DNA of 64,000 bases from JAPORY01 sp965215385 (GCA_965215385.1 OZ244059.1:1922001-1986000), one strand, 5' to 3'; counted from the stretch's first letter, positions 47,945 through 58,395 are shown. The notes: generated by a model from the letters alone, not told the origin. Numbers and translations are program-made.

Positions 47945-48907
47945 ATGTCGCGCGGACCGATCTTCCATAGGGATTACAAGCCTCAGTTTTCTGGTCACGA
48001 AACGTTTCCACTTCGCTATGGATGGCTCACGAAAGCCTTTAATGCGGTAAATTCGTGCAAGAATGAATCTTGCGATAAAGCACTGTTCTTGGACGATGCA
48101 GCAATCGCCCGTTTCGGACTTGGCAAAAATATGGTCGCGGCGATGCGGCACTGGGCGATTGCCACAAGAATCCTAATAGACAACAAAAGACATAATTTCA
48201 TCGCACCGACTCCATTGGGGCACAAAATCTTTGGTAACGGCCGCCTTGATCCCTACCTCGAGTTTCCGGCGAGTTTGTGGCTTCTCCATTGGCAAATTTC
48301 TGGGCACGCAGAAAAAACGACGTGGTATTGGAGCTTTAACAATTTTCCCGAAATCTTCTTCGAGCGCACAAGACTAGTCAACGGACTCGAAAAAGTTGCA
48401 AGGGACTGTGAATGGAAGCCCATTGCCACGACAACAATTAAACGCGATGTCGAATGTTTCGTACGCACTTATGTTGCCCGCCGTACGAGCCCACGAAGCT
48501 CACATGAAGACACTCTTGAATCACCACTTGCAGAACTTGGTCTCATCAGGCCAATCGGAAAAAAGGATGGTTTCCGCTTCGTGCGTGGACCGAAGTCGAC
48601 ACTTGGTCGCGGCGTCTTTATTTACGCACTTATTGATTTCTGGAGAGCATACTCTGACGCCCGCACGCTATCGTTCGAAGCAATCGCGCATGAGCCTGGT
48701 TCCCCCGGACGAGTATTTTTGCTTGATGAAAACGATATCGCCCATCGATTGCTTGATCTTGAAGACTTCTCAAAGGGGCGATTCCGCTGGTCAGAGACCG
48801 CTGGCCTTAAGCAAGTCATTCGCGAGGATGATTTGGATCTGAATAGAGCCTTAGATTTTATTAACGCCGACTACGGCCGCCTGAATGGAAAGGAAGCCGC
48901 AAAATGA
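47945..48907 (+). CDS. sspB: DUF4007 protein, SspB of DNA phosphorothioation
   Basis: 320 residues. The N-terminal block FSGHETFPLRYGWLTKAFNA then FLDDAAIARFGLGKNMVAAM is the DUF4007 signature; KRDVECFVRTYV and SPLAELGLIRPI follow. DUF4007 proteins accompany DndC-like sulfur-insertion enzymes and include SspB, reported as a DNA-nicking partner in single-strand phosphorothioation (established for SspABCD systems). The stop overlaps the ATG of the next gene (ATGA), the tight coupling expected for a stoichiometric complex. Confidence 0.88.
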   Translation: MSRGPIFHRDYKPQFSGHETFPLRYGWLTKAFNAVNSCKNESCDKALFLDDAAIARFGLGKNMVAAMRHWAIATRILIDNKRHNFIAPTPLGHKIFGNGRLDPYLEFPASLWLLHWQISGHAEKTTWYWSFNNFPEIFFERTRLVNGLEKVARDCEWKPIATTTIKRDVECFVRTYVARRTSPRSSHEDTLESPLAELGLIRPIGKKDGFRFVRGPKSTLGRGVFIYALIDFWRAYSDARTLSFEAIAHEPGSPGRVFLLDENDIAHRLLDLEDFSKGRFRWSETAGLKQVIREDDLDLNRALDFINADYGRLNGKEAAK

Positions 48908-51900
48908 ACGGTTCAAAAGGCATTCAGATATCACGACGATTCCAGAGAGCCATCCGAATTGATACCGCCTTTAGCGATCCAGAAGGGCTGCAGGGTTTCA
49001 TTTGCCCGAAGTCATCCCAAAACGTCCTGATCTCGACAGCCTACCATGTGTCGCAGACTCGGCACGGAGCCTTCACTTGGACTGGGCCGTACGGAAGTGG
49101 TAAATCTAGCCTTATTGTGGCTCTCAGTGCGTTACTTGGCAATGACGCGTCCCTACGAGAACAGGCAAGATGCGCCATCGGTGAAATCACAGCACAATGT
49201 CTGCTCAATGAATTACCGCCGAAGTCACAAGGTTGGCGCATTCTCCCCGTTGTCGGACGACGCGAAAATCCCGCTCGGGTCATAGGTGAAGCCATCAGAG
49301 GAAGCGAAAAAGAACGATACGGCAAAGTAAGGAAGTGGAGCGACAGCAAGGTTGTATCCTGCCTAAGCGAAATGTCATCGCGCCGCCCACGCCAAGAGGG
49401 GGGCCTCATCTTGTTTGTCGATGAGATGGGGAAGTTCCTTGAGGCAGCCGCACACGGTAGAGCTGATGTTTACCTGTTTCAACTGTTGGCCGAGGCCGCC
49501 TCACGAAGCAACGGTCGATTCATTCTGATCGGTGTTCTGCATCAGTCCTTTGCAGAATACGCCAACCACCTCTCTCGAGAGTTGCGCGACGAATGGACGA
49601 AAATTCAAGGGCGCTTTGTCGATCTGGCGGTTAATGTGTCAGGAGAAGAGCAGATTGAGCTTATTTCCCGTGCCATTCAGGTTGAACGTGCTTCAGTCAA
49701 ACCAAATGCTACAGCTCTAATTGTGGCTGACCAAATTAGCCGTCAAAGACCTTTATCTTCGGCAAATTTGTCAACAATCCTCGCAAGGTGTTGGCCTCTG
49801 CATCCAGTCGTCGCATGTTTGCTTGCTCCAATCTCGTGCCGGCGATATGGACAAAACCAGAGGAGTATCTTTGGGTTTTTGAATTCCGCCGAACCCTTCG
49901 GGTTCCAAGATTTTCTCAGGGACGCAGTGGACGAGAATATTTACGAGCTCGATAGACTTTGGGATTACCTGCGTGTGAACCTCGAACCCGCGATCCTTGC
50001 TTCGTCAGACGGCCACAAGTGGGCAATGGCCGTCGAAGCCCTTGATCGTTGTGAAGCCCTCGGCGGCAATTCTATTCATATTCAACTCCTAAAAACTGTT
50101 GCCCTCATTGAGATGTTCAAGGAAAGATCAGGACTTGTGCCTAACATCACAATTTTACAATGTTGTGTAACAGCTTCATCAAAGACCCAAACAAAGAAAG
50201 CCCTGGATCAACTGCAGAAATGGTCGCTAATAATCTTCCGCAAATTCACCGATTCCTATTCCGTCTATGCTGGGAGCGACTTTGATATTGACCGCGCACT
50301 TGACGAGGCTCTTGAGAAGGTTCGTGAGGTTAATTTCGATAGCCTTGAGCACCTCGCCGGATTGCAGCCAATTCTGGCGAAACGGCATTACCATGAGACC
50401 GGGGCATTTAGGTGGTTTGACGTTCATATAGTGCCGCTAAATTCTCTCGCTCAAAAGGCTCTATCCTTCCAACCGCGTGACGGAGTAATTGGACTATTCT
50501 TGCTCGCCATTCCGACCAAAGGTGAAAGCGAGCGTCAAGCCCAAGAAATCTGCCGTGATGTAGCTGCTTCATCACTTGAGGCGAAGGTCGTCCCTGGAGT
50601 TTCAAAGAGAGCTAGGCCGATCATGGATCTGGCTCGTGAACTTCAGGCTATTGACACCGTGCGGGAAGATCATCCGAACCTCGCTGGTGATCTAGTGGCC
50701 CAGCGTGAGATTGAAGCCCGAAACGCAATTCTGCAAGGACAACTTGAGCAGGAATTGCGACAAGCTCTAAATCGTGCCGTTTGGTACAAAAACAATGGGA
50801 GACGGGCGTACTGGTCCTATGCTCAACTTTCCAGTGCCGCTTCTGAAATAGCGGAAAATCGGTATTCCAAATCACCACACATCCACAATGAACTGCTTAA
50901 TAGAATTAAGCCGTCCGCTAGTGCCGTCGGAGCACAGAATTCACTGCTTCGCCATATGGTGACTTGCGACGGCGAAGAACGTCTCGGCATCAAAGGATTT
51001 CCGGCAGAGGGCGGGCTTTTCGCCTCACTATTGGAAGAAACTGGACTCTATTCAAAACGAGGGTCCAAGTGGTGTTTCGTTCCACCAAAAAGAAGTCATG
51101 ACCCCTGCAAGTTGCTCCCCTTGTGGAAGGCAGCAACCGAGAAGTTAATTTCATCAAAGGACAATATTGTTGCTGTAAATGACCTCTACGAACTTTGGTC
51201 GAAACCGCCCTTTGGATTGCAGCACGGTCTCTTGCCTGTTCTTTCGGTAGCTTTCATCCTATCGAAACGCGATCAAATATCGATCTATCGTCAAGGAGTG
51301 TTCCAACCCAAATTTAAGGATATCGATGTAGAAGTGCTGGTAGTCGATCCTTCCGAAGTACAGCTCCGCTGGATGGATTTATCCGATGTTCAACGACGAC
51401 TTTTGTCGAGTATGGCAGAGGTAGTCAGAACACTGGATACAAAAAACCCTTTGACGCACCTCACGACTATCGACGTAGCACGCGGACTTATCAGCGTCTA
51501 CGAACATCTACCTGCTTGGACAAAGCGAACGACGCGCCTTTCGGCTAAAGCCTTGCACGTCCGAAATCTATTCAAACGTGCAGTTGATCCTAATAAGTTC
51601 TTGTTCGACGATATTCCCGCACTGCTCGGCACCGATACATCCGCTAGCAGTGAAGATGCGTTTGCCGCTATCGTGAATGACGTGCAGGATGGCCTCACCG
51701 AACTTGTTAATGCTTATCCGTCTATGCTCGGCCGGATCTCAGAACAGATGCTTGAGGAGTTGCAGGTACCCAACACTTCCGCGCAAGCTTTTCAGGAACT
51801 GCAAGAACGCGCTGAAAACATACTAGAACTTGACGGCGATTTTCGTCTTGAGGCATTCATCGGTCGCCTGTCGCAATTTAACGGAAGTATCGCCGATATC

Positions 51901-52305
51901 GAAGGTATCGCAAGCTTGGCAACTGATAAGCCACCTCGCGATTGGACAGATCCTGATCTCAATAAAGCCGCAGTCGAAATATCTGTTCTCGCTCAACAGT
52001 TCATTCGCAATGAGTCTTTTGCACGGGTGAAGGGTCGAAGAGATAAACGGCAAGCCCTTTCCGTGGTTGTCGGACTTAACGGTCGTCCTAAGCCAGTGCA
52101 TCGCGAGTTCTCAGTAACCGACATAGAGCGACCGCGTGTCGACGCTCTAAAAGATCGGCTCTCGGCCGCCGTCTCGAACGATTGCTCTGTAGAGTCAAAC
52201 GTTATCCTAGCTGCTCTCGCTGAGCTTAGTGCGCACTACATGTCATCTGACGCACCTGTCGATTCCGGTAGTGATACCATTCTCGAAGAAAGGAGGATTT
52301 CATGA
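48904..52305 (+). CDS. sspC: large P-loop ATPase, SspC of DNA phosphorothioation
   Basis: 1,133 residues. Walker A is GPYGSGKS (61-68), in TWTGPYGSGKSSLIVALSA; Walker B is LILFVDEMGKFLE (168-180), with FILIGVLHQSFAEY next as sensor-like. The remaining 900 residues are unassigned and rich in helices. Size, order between the DUF4007 gene and the PP-loop gene, and ATGA overlaps at both ends match SspC, the ATPase of the SspBCD complex. The glutamate after the Walker B aspartate suggests active hydrolysis. Confidence 0.82.
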   Translation: MNGSKGIQISRRFQRAIRIDTAFSDPEGLQGFICPKSSQNVLISTAYHVSQTRHGAFTWTGPYGSGKSSLIVALSALLGNDASLREQARCAIGEITAQCLLNELPPKSQGWRILPVVGRRENPARVIGEAIRGSEKERYGKVRKWSDSKVVSCLSEMSSRRPRQEGGLILFVDEMGKFLEAAAHGRADVYLFQLLAEAASRSNGRFILIGVLHQSFAEYANHLSRELRDEWTKIQGRFVDLAVNVSGEEQIELISRAIQVERASVKPNATALIVADQISRQRPLSSANLSTILARCWPLHPVVACLLAPISCRRYGQNQRSIFGFLNSAEPFGFQDFLRDAVDENIYELDRLWDYLRVNLEPAILASSDGHKWAMAVEALDRCEALGGNSIHIQLLKTVALIEMFKERSGLVPNITILQCCVTASSKTQTKKALDQLQKWSLIIFRKFTDSYSVYAGSDFDIDRALDEALEKVREVNFDSLEHLAGLQPILAKRHYHETGAFRWFDVHIVPLNSLAQKALSFQPRDGVIGLFLLAIPTKGESERQAQEICRDVAASSLEAKVVPGVSKRARPIMDLARELQAIDTVREDHPNLAGDLVAQREIEARNAILQGQLEQELRQALNRAVWYKNNGRRAYWSYAQLSSAASEIAENRYSKSPHIHNELLNRIKPSASAVGAQNSLLRHMVTCDGEERLGIKGFPAEGGLFASLLEETGLYSKRGSKWCFVPPKRSHDPCKLLPLWKAATEKLISSKDNIVAVNDLYELWSKPPFGLQHGLLPVLSVAFILSKRDQISIYRQGVFQPKFKDIDVEVLVVDPSEVQLRWMDLSDVQRRLLSSMAEVVRTLDTKNPLTHLTTIDVARGLISVYEHLPAWTKRTTRLSAKALHVRNLFKRAVDPNKFLFDDIPALLGTDTSASSEDAFAAIVNDVQDGLTELVNAYPSMLGRISEQMLEELQVPNTSAQAFQELQERAENILELDGDFRLEAFIGRLSQFNGSIADIEGIASLATDKPPRDWTDPDLNKAAVEISVLAQQFIRNESFARVKGRRDKRQALSVVVGLNGRPKPVHREFSVTDIERPRVDALKDRLSAAVSNDCSVESNVILAALAELSAHYMSSDAPVDSGSDTILEERRIS

Positions 52306-53141
52306 TTGCGACATCAGAAAACCACGTCTTGGGACTCTCTGGAGGAAAAGACAGCGCGGCTCTCGCCATCTACATGCGGCAGTATCACTCCGAATTGGAC
52401 ATCGAGTATTTTTTTACTGATACGGGGAAGGAACTTCCAGAAGTCTATGAATTTTTGGGCCGATTGGAGGGTTTTCTCGGCAAACCTATTCTGCGGTTAA
52501 ATCCTGATCGCGACTTCGACTTCTGGCTAAAACGCTACAAGAACTTTTTGCCCTCGCCGCAGACACGTTGGTGTACTCGCCAACTTAAACTCCGTCCGTT
52601 CGAACAGTGGATAAGGCCTCTCATTGATGAGGGACGACGCGTGTACAGCTACGTCGCTATCCGAGCCGATGAAGAATACCGCGAAGGTTATAATTCAAAA
52701 TATAAGAACCTCATCGTTAAGCTTCCGTTCAAGGACGAAGGCGTCGATAAGGCTGGCGTTACTGAAATCTTAGAGGATTCTGGGCTCGGATTGCCCCGCT
52801 ACTACGATTGGCGTTCGCGTAGCGGATGTACGTTTTGTTTTTTCCAACAAAAGATTGAGTGGATCCGTCTCAAGGAACGTCACCCTAAAGCCTTTGAGGA
52901 AGCGAAGTCGTACGAGAAAGATGCTATCGCCCATGGGTCTCCCTTCACTTGGTCTCAGGGTGAGTCGCTTGATCAGTTAACAAACCCCGAACGAGTCGAG
53001 CAAATAGAAAAAGACTATGAAAAAAGAGTTCAACGCTCAAGAGAGCGGCAGCAAACTAATCCATTGCGTCCAAGCAGCGACGAACCTGACCTTGATGAAT
53101 TGTACGGTTCATCAAAAGTATGCTTGGCCTGTCACAAGTAA
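52302..53141 (+). CDS. sspD: PP-loop ATP pyrophosphatase (PAPS-reductase-like), SspD
   Basis: 279 residues starting in an ATGA overlap with sspC. The PP-loop SGGKDS is at residues 13-18 (LGLSGGKDSAALAIYM), DTGKELPEVYEFL is the second conserved block, and cysteines follow at RWCTRQLK, SGCTFCFFQQ and the C-terminal CLACHK. It belongs to the DndC/phosphoadenosine-phosphosulfate reductase group, which adenylates the DNA backbone and transfers sulfur, the cysteines suggesting an iron-sulfur cluster. No DndD or DndE gene is present, which favours the Ssp over the Dnd type. Confidence 0.86.
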   Translation: MIATSENHVLGLSGGKDSAALAIYMRQYHSELDIEYFFTDTGKELPEVYEFLGRLEGFLGKPILRLNPDRDFDFWLKRYKNFLPSPQTRWCTRQLKLRPFEQWIRPLIDEGRRVYSYVAIRADEEYREGYNSKYKNLIVKLPFKDEGVDKAGVTEILEDSGLGLPRYYDWRSRSGCTFCFFQQKIEWIRLKERHPKAFEEAKSYEKDAIAHGSPFTWSQGESLDQLTNPERVEQIEKDYEKRVQRSRERQQTNPLRPSSDEPDLDELYGSSKVCLACHK

Positions 53142-53184
53142 GTCTAGATGGGAAATATTGTTTGGCGATGAGGTGCCATTATCT

Positions 53185-55521
53185 CTAGTTGAGCCAAGGC
53201 CAGACATACTCCCAACACAGTGCAGCAATGTTTTCCCCTCGACTTTTTACTAGTTCAGCATTCCATTCATCGACCGATCGAATTGGATCGAGCAAATGAA
53301 GTACCGTTTTTGATCGCGAACGCTCTGTCGTTTCACTTGTAAAGCTGATTTCATACTCTTTCGCTTTCGCAATAAGTTTTTCGACCTCCGAAGGCGACCT
53401 AGTAGAAAGCATCAAGTAGAATATGCGTTTCTTCTCCCAACTCTCGTTGCCGATTGCGGCGTTTTCTTTACGTGGGAGCAACACAAGGTTTCCAAGAGTA
53501 TCGCGCAAGACATTGTCTTCATAAAGACCGGAGTCCCATCCCTCTTTTGGTTCTGTCGACGGAGCAACATGTTCAACCTCCGCGTATAGGTCGTCCCGCC
53601 ATGTTTTAAAATCTAGAAACTGATTTTTACCACTAGGCTTAACATCAGACTTATCCCATAGGCCGAGTTTAGAAGCTGACGGCGCCGCCTCGTGGGCTGC
53701 CATCAATAACATGAGGCGAATAAGTTTCGCAGCAGAGGTAGAGTACAGCGGATTCATTGCTACCCTACTAACCCACTTACCCTTCTCTAGCGTCTTAAAT
53801 TTATACTCCAATAGTTCTCTCAAAGCCTTTTTGAGTTGCGGGGGTGAAAGCAATTCATTGGCGTGATCGAAACCTGCGCAGAGACCAAATTTCCGTTTTG
53901 AGCCGGGGCTACCTGTGGGTTGTTCCATGATTGCCCGAAAATCGCCATCAATCCCATCGGTCCCGCCAGTCCACGCTCTTCTCAACAGAATAAATCCGAC
54001 TACGGCCCTGAGGATCTCAAGAAATTGCGAGTCATTTCCTGTCTTCCAAACGTCAGACCAATATCGTGCGACTATGGGAAGTGCTAAACTGGTTCTTATG
54101 TCAGATATAAACGACACGAGCAGTTGCACCTCTTGGACCGTGTCTTGTCGATGGTATTTATTGAGGCGTTCAATGCCTTCTGGTTCCCAATAATATCGTC
54201 TAAAGTTCGTGAGATCAGCAAGTGATTCGACGAATTGTTGGGCCGATTCAGGGCTTCTATTTTTTGCGTTATCATAGCTCTGACGAAGGAAATTACGTTG
54301 TGCGGCGAGGTCTTTAGAGAGTTTTCGTCCTTCCAAATAAAGTCTGAAGGTGACCATAAGGTCTTTGGTTTCAATTTGTTTTTTGTCGGTATTTGAGAAA
54401 CGTTGATCAAGATTCTTGTCAATAGTTTCGAAAGCGGCTTCGGATCGCGATCCTTTATACCCACCTTGTTTGTTCTCAAAATTTATTGCGTGAGGTTTTA
54501 GAGTCTCAATCGCTGTAAGAGGCTCGCCCGTCGTATTCAAAGCATCAAAAATGTCAAAAGCAGCGGATTCATCCCCAGTAATCACGCGAGTGAGCACAAT
54601 GAAATTGCAGAAATAGGACGCGAACAGCAACGTTCTAACAAAGTCATGCAGCTCAGAACGGTCATTGATGATCATATCCAGTACTCTATTCTGATCCCCT
54701 TCATCTTTAATGCAGTCCGACAGTTTTTCAAAAAGCTGACGACACTGGGCAGACTTGATGGCTTTAATACTAAACTGCTCGCATTCGACGGTCTCATACC
54801 ATTGGGATTCGTTGAGGTTGCCTATAAGATTTTGAATTTCTTTGTAGTTCGAGCTCAGCTTATCGACATCCGTATCGCCGCGATCCTTAACTTTATCAAA
54901 CGGAGTAATAAACTCGCTAGTTTTCTCACAACATTCTGCAAATCTGTTGAGGAATCGTGCAATCGCCGACTGATACTCTGATGTTTTGACACTTTTCCCG
55001 CGCGAATCGCTATCTCGGATGATGCGCGGAAAAGAAAAATTTGCTACTGGTGAGAGCTTTTGGGCACCTGCGACACATTCGTAGAGATAAAGAAGCCTTA
55101 CCTCTAGTTCTTTTTCTAGCCACTCACGCAAACTCGTGTCGGCAAGAGGTGCAAATTCTTTGAGACTGGGCTCATACTGTCTTAGCTGTTCGTAGAGAAC
55201 GCACGCAAATAAAGACAATGTTGTTAAACGTTGTTGACCATCGACAACCGCAAACGAACTTCCTGTAAAATCTTCTTCTTTGCTCTTCTCCCGAACTAAG
55301 ATTATTGTCCCCAAAAATGTAAAGCTATTAGCTCCTTTACTCTCCGAGATTCGAGCAAAGCCGTTCAATGTGTTGTAACAGAGACGGCTAATGTTTTCTT
55401 TGGACCAGTCATACCGACGCTGATATTCTGGAATTCGAAATCCAGCGTGGCCGCCATCAGAATTGACTAATTCATAGGTACTGATCGCGAGTGCCTCGAA
55501 AAGATCTTTTGCTTTTTTCAT
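53185..55521 (-). CDS. sspE: DUF262-DUF1524 phosphorothioate-dependent restriction effector, SspE
   Basis: 778 residues, convergent with sspD (43 bases between stops) and transcribed separately. The N-terminal DUF262 domain has FRIPEYQRRYDWSKENISRL and DGQQRLTTL (94-102), the NTPase motif sensing phosphorothioates in SspE. A long helical middle follows. The DUF1524 HNH-type nuclease is at about 645-705: EVEHVAPSTEPKEGWD, then TLGNLVLLPRKENAAIGNES. Established for SspE: modification-stimulated GTPase activity with nicking of phage DNA. The upstream 480 bases contain no gene and are followed by an IS. Confidence 0.87.
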   Translation of the reverse strand: MKKAKDLFEALAISTYELVNSDGGHAGFRIPEYQRRYDWSKENISRLCYNTLNGFARISESKGANSFTFLGTIILVREKSKEEDFTGSSFAVVDGQQRLTTLSLFACVLYEQLRQYEPSLKEFAPLADTSLREWLEKELEVRLLYLYECVAGAQKLSPVANFSFPRIIRDSDSRGKSVKTSEYQSAIARFLNRFAECCEKTSEFITPFDKVKDRGDTDVDKLSSNYKEIQNLIGNLNESQWYETVECEQFSIKAIKSAQCRQLFEKLSDCIKDEGDQNRVLDMIINDRSELHDFVRTLLFASYFCNFIVLTRVITGDESAAFDIFDALNTTGEPLTAIETLKPHAINFENKQGGYKGSRSEAAFETIDKNLDQRFSNTDKKQIETKDLMVTFRLYLEGRKLSKDLAAQRNFLRQSYDNAKNRSPESAQQFVESLADLTNFRRYYWEPEGIERLNKYHRQDTVQEVQLLVSFISDIRTSLALPIVARYWSDVWKTGNDSQFLEILRAVVGFILLRRAWTGGTDGIDGDFRAIMEQPTGSPGSKRKFGLCAGFDHANELLSPPQLKKALRELLEYKFKTLEKGKWVSRVAMNPLYSTSAAKLIRLMLLMAAHEAAPSASKLGLWDKSDVKPSGKNQFLDFKTWRDDLYAEVEHVAPSTEPKEGWDSGLYEDNVLRDTLGNLVLLPRKENAAIGNESWEKKRIFYLMLSTRSPSEVEKLIAKAKEYEISFTSETTERSRSKTVLHLLDPIRSVDEWNAELVKSRGENIAALCWEYVWPWLN

Positions 55522-56002
55522 CCGTACCTCAGCACCTAAATTTCCAAATCTCTGCTCGTAAGTCGGTCAATAAAGTCTTAAAGTCAGAATTGATGGGGTT
55601 TAGCATAGATTTCCATACTTAACCACTCATGGCTTTTAACGGTTCGGGGCAGGGTCAACGACATGCTACTTGGTCCAAAATTTTTGACTGAGATGGCAAT
55701 CCAAATGAACAGATAATCACGCAAATGCCCCTGGTATATCTCTGTCCGCACGGCGGTAAGTCCTTCGAAAAGCCTGCTCGAAAGACCATTCCCACATTGT
55801 TCATATCAAAAACTTAATGCAAAACTTCATCGTTTACGACCCATTCTTCTGACTGAGCGAAATTGTCGGTACTAGATATGTTCATGATAAGGATGCTTGA
55901 GATTAGAAGGAACGCGCTTGGACTCCGATTGTTACCTAGTTAGCAACAAAGCCACAAATCTTACCGCTGGCCCTGTGCCCTTTCGTGCTGTCAAGAGCGG
56001 TT
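55522..56002. other. intergenic region upstream of sspE
   Basis: 481 bases between sspE and the ISKra4 insertion, AT-rich. It must hold the sspE promoter; no gene or repeat recognised. Confidence 0.4.
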
Positions 56003-56010
56003 TCTTATTG

Positions 56011-57744
56011 GGGTGCGAATCTTGTATGGTGTACTATATATTGAGCTTTTATGCAACCAATGCCAAGCGAATCGCACGATTATCATTGGCCGGCAGCTTG
56101 GGAACCCAGTTACCTTGGCGATTGCGGCGTGGCACCAAGTCTTCCCAAGCCCGATCAAAGCGACCAGACTTGGCCAGGGCGCGGATGCTCAGAACCCCTT
56201 GACCGCCGTCCCGCCGCCAACTCTGACCGGAACGCTTCATCCGCGTCGTGACTAAAACTTTGTTGGCGGCTGCAACCGCACCCGAGCCGATGGCATACCC
56301 GGCGGCCGCCGCCGCATCATCCATCCGATGGCGGTTGTGACGAAAGTACCCGAGTTCGCGACGGAGCTGGGTGCCCGCCGTTCCGTTGCTTAGGAGATAC
56401 CGCAACGCAGCAATGACCTTGGCCGCACCGTTGGCGTCGTGGCGCAACGGATGCCGCCATTTCGCAAACCACGCCGTTCCTGCCGCCGTCGCTTGGCCAA
56501 AGGCCGTATCCGCCGCCGCTTTCCGATCTGGCGCCGCATGCCAATAATCCAATAGCACCCGATCGGGGCACAAAGCTTCCAGAAACGTCCAATTATCCGG
56601 TGCCCCATCAGCGACCGCCACGACCTTAAGGTTCGGGTCAAGCGTGAGCCCGTGGCATAATTCGGCGCTTAACGGCGCCGGCAAAGTCTCTTTACCCGCC
56701 GCCGGCCGTTGCCCAAAACAACCGGCATCCAGCCGGTTGCCAGCGGCATCGACAAAGCCCACAACCCCGCCAGCGGCCGCACGCCACCCGGCATCAAGGC
56801 CGATGTCACCGACCGTTGCAGCTTGCATCCGCATCATGACGCCGTCAAGTGAGAGCAGCAGCGACGCGGTTCCCGCCGGTAAGGCCTCGCGTTCCCGAAC
56901 CGTTGCGAGCAACGCATTGGAACCCGCCTCCAGTTCACTCCCGACCGCAGCTGAAAGCCGGATCAGCGAAGCGGTAGCAGGGCCCTGACCGCCGAACTAG
57001 CGCCACGCTTCGGCACTTTCACGAGCCGTGAGACCACTCATCAGATACATAGAGAGTCCGGCCGTCGCCGGCGTCATGCTACCGGTCGTCAGTCCGAGGG
57101 TACTGTCGGCCGGAATGGTCGCCGCACCGTTGCCCGACCGGCGATAACGTGACCGCTCAAACTCGACCGGTCCCAACATCGTCATCGCCTCGCCACGCGT
57201 GACCGCTACTCGGTGAGACGATTTCCCGGCGACCGTCAGCGACGGCCCGTGGTCGTCAACAGCCGCAAACGCCGGCTGCAGCACCGCCCGAGCGACGCCA
57301 AACATCAGATCGCGAACCGCGGGTTCAGCAGCGAGGGGGTTCTGTCGAAACAGTGCCGCGATATCGGCGGATAGACCAACGTCTTCGGCCAGCTCGACAA
57401 ACTTGTGACCCGCTGCCATCAGGCGTTGCTCGGGTGACGGGTCGCCGTCCAGTGGTGTTTTTGACTTGGCAAGATCGGTTGCGTGTGGCATGATCGACAT
57501 CAGAGTGCTCCTTTCTCGTCTTTGATCAAAGACGTTGGGGGTGAATTTTGGCGCACGCTACCACACCCGCCACAAAAGCAAATAGTCTTGGCTAAAACCG
57601 CCGACTCTGGAAAAATTTGGCACGACCGGGTAACGTTTCGCGAAAGCCGGCGAAATCGGCGCGAGCCGTAAAATCCGATCTAAAATTCTCTAGTCATATC
57701 AACGGCTTCAAAAATTCGGCCGACACCATATGAGAACCACACCC
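56011..57744 (-). mobile_element. ISKra4-family insertion sequence, 1,734 bp
   Basis: The left end begins GGGTGCGAATCTTGTATGGT and the right end closes ATATGAGAACCACACCC; the outer 22 bases are imperfect inverted repeats (both share ACACCATA and CACCC when read inward/outward). An 8-bp duplication flanks it. It carries one transposase gene on the minus strand. It sits in the intergenic space between sspE and the GIY-YIG operon and breaks no visible gene. Confidence 0.85.
56049..57500 (-). pseudogene. ISKra4-family transposase interrupted by one amber codon
   Basis: A single frame of 484 codons from 57500 to 56049 is cut only by TAG at 56997-56999 (context A-W-R-stop-F-G-G-Q). The first part holds LGLTTGSMTPATAGLSMYLM and the second the DDE-like core: LLLSLDGVMMRMQAATVGDI, VAVADGAPDNWTFLEALCPD and the end SIRALAKSGRFDRAWEDLVP. 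All motifs look intact, so inactivation is recent, or the stop is suppressed or misread. Confidence 0.8.
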
Positions 57745-57949
57745 TCTTATTGGGTGGTAAGTGACACTATTCCTGCACACTTGATCACTTAATGAAGTCT
57801 GATCCAAAACATGTATAGGCGAGATATTTGATTGCTGGACTGCGCCTTGAAAAATGCTTTGGTTTCAGAGTAAGTATCAGCACAAATTGACACTCTTCGA
57901 TTTTAATTCGCATTGGTACCAAACTAAAGTTGGGGATTAGGGAATATAG

Positions 57950-58393
57950 GTGCGTTACGGTTGGCACTTGAACTCGGATTCTTGGCAAGCTCTTGCAGCA
58001 GCAGTAATGAGTTGTAGTTGGGAGCGAGCCTATCTTGAAGCCGATTATGCTTTTCAGGTTCCGGAAGTCAGTGGGGTCTATCTGATATGTGCCGGTATCA
58101 AGGAAATTCCTATTCAGGGATCCGTCATGGAGCGCCTTTACAACGCGATCTATGTCGGACAAACCACGAATCTTCGCCGAAGATTTAGAGGTCACGTTAC
58201 AGGTTACAGAAAAGTAATCGAAGCCAAAGATGCGTTTCGCCGTCTAGATTTCTGGTTCACCAAAGTAGAAATTGCAGACCTTTCTCGCATTGAGCAACTC
58301 TTGCTTGAGTCTTTAGGGCCTACAGCAAACACACTCTACGTCACGGCTCGGATCGGCAGTCCAATTCCAGCAGGCCGAAAAACAAGAGGTTAG
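57950..58393 (+). CDS. GIY-YIG nuclease-domain protein, first gene of the second module
   Basis: 147 residues from GTG. The GIY-YIG core is at 42-90: GVYLICAG (GIY equivalent), AIYVGQTTNLRRRFRGHVTG (YVG for YIG, with the conserved Arg and His region), and IEQLLLESLGPTANTL, which gives the conserved Glu and Asn. The domain is a single-metal nuclease fold. Only 2 bases separate its stop from the next ATG, so it is co-translated with the DndB-like gene. The function in this context is not described to my knowledge; DNA cleavage or nicking is the natural expectation. Confidence 0.8.
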   Translation: MRYGWHLNSDSWQALAAAVMSCSWERAYLEADYAFQVPEVSGVYLICAGIKEIPIQGSVMERLYNAIYVGQTTNLRRRFRGHVTGYRKVIEAKDAFRRLDFWFTKVEIADLSRIEQLLLESLGPTANTLYVTARIGSPIPAGRKTRG

Positions 58394-58395
58394 AC

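Larger units (their letters stand above)
56003..57752. repeat. 8-bp target-site duplication TCTTATTG flanking the ISKra4 element
   Basis: Exact copies at 56003-56010 and 57745-57752 directly outside the two terminal repeats. Confidence 0.85.

Noticed and set aside
56049..56255. Plus-strand frames starting near 56013-56051
   Set aside because: They are the antisense of the ISKra4 transposase C-terminus.
57785..58195. 136-codon minus-strand open frame
   Set aside because: It overlaps the GIY-YIG gene, which has clear motifs on the other strand, and has no family features.
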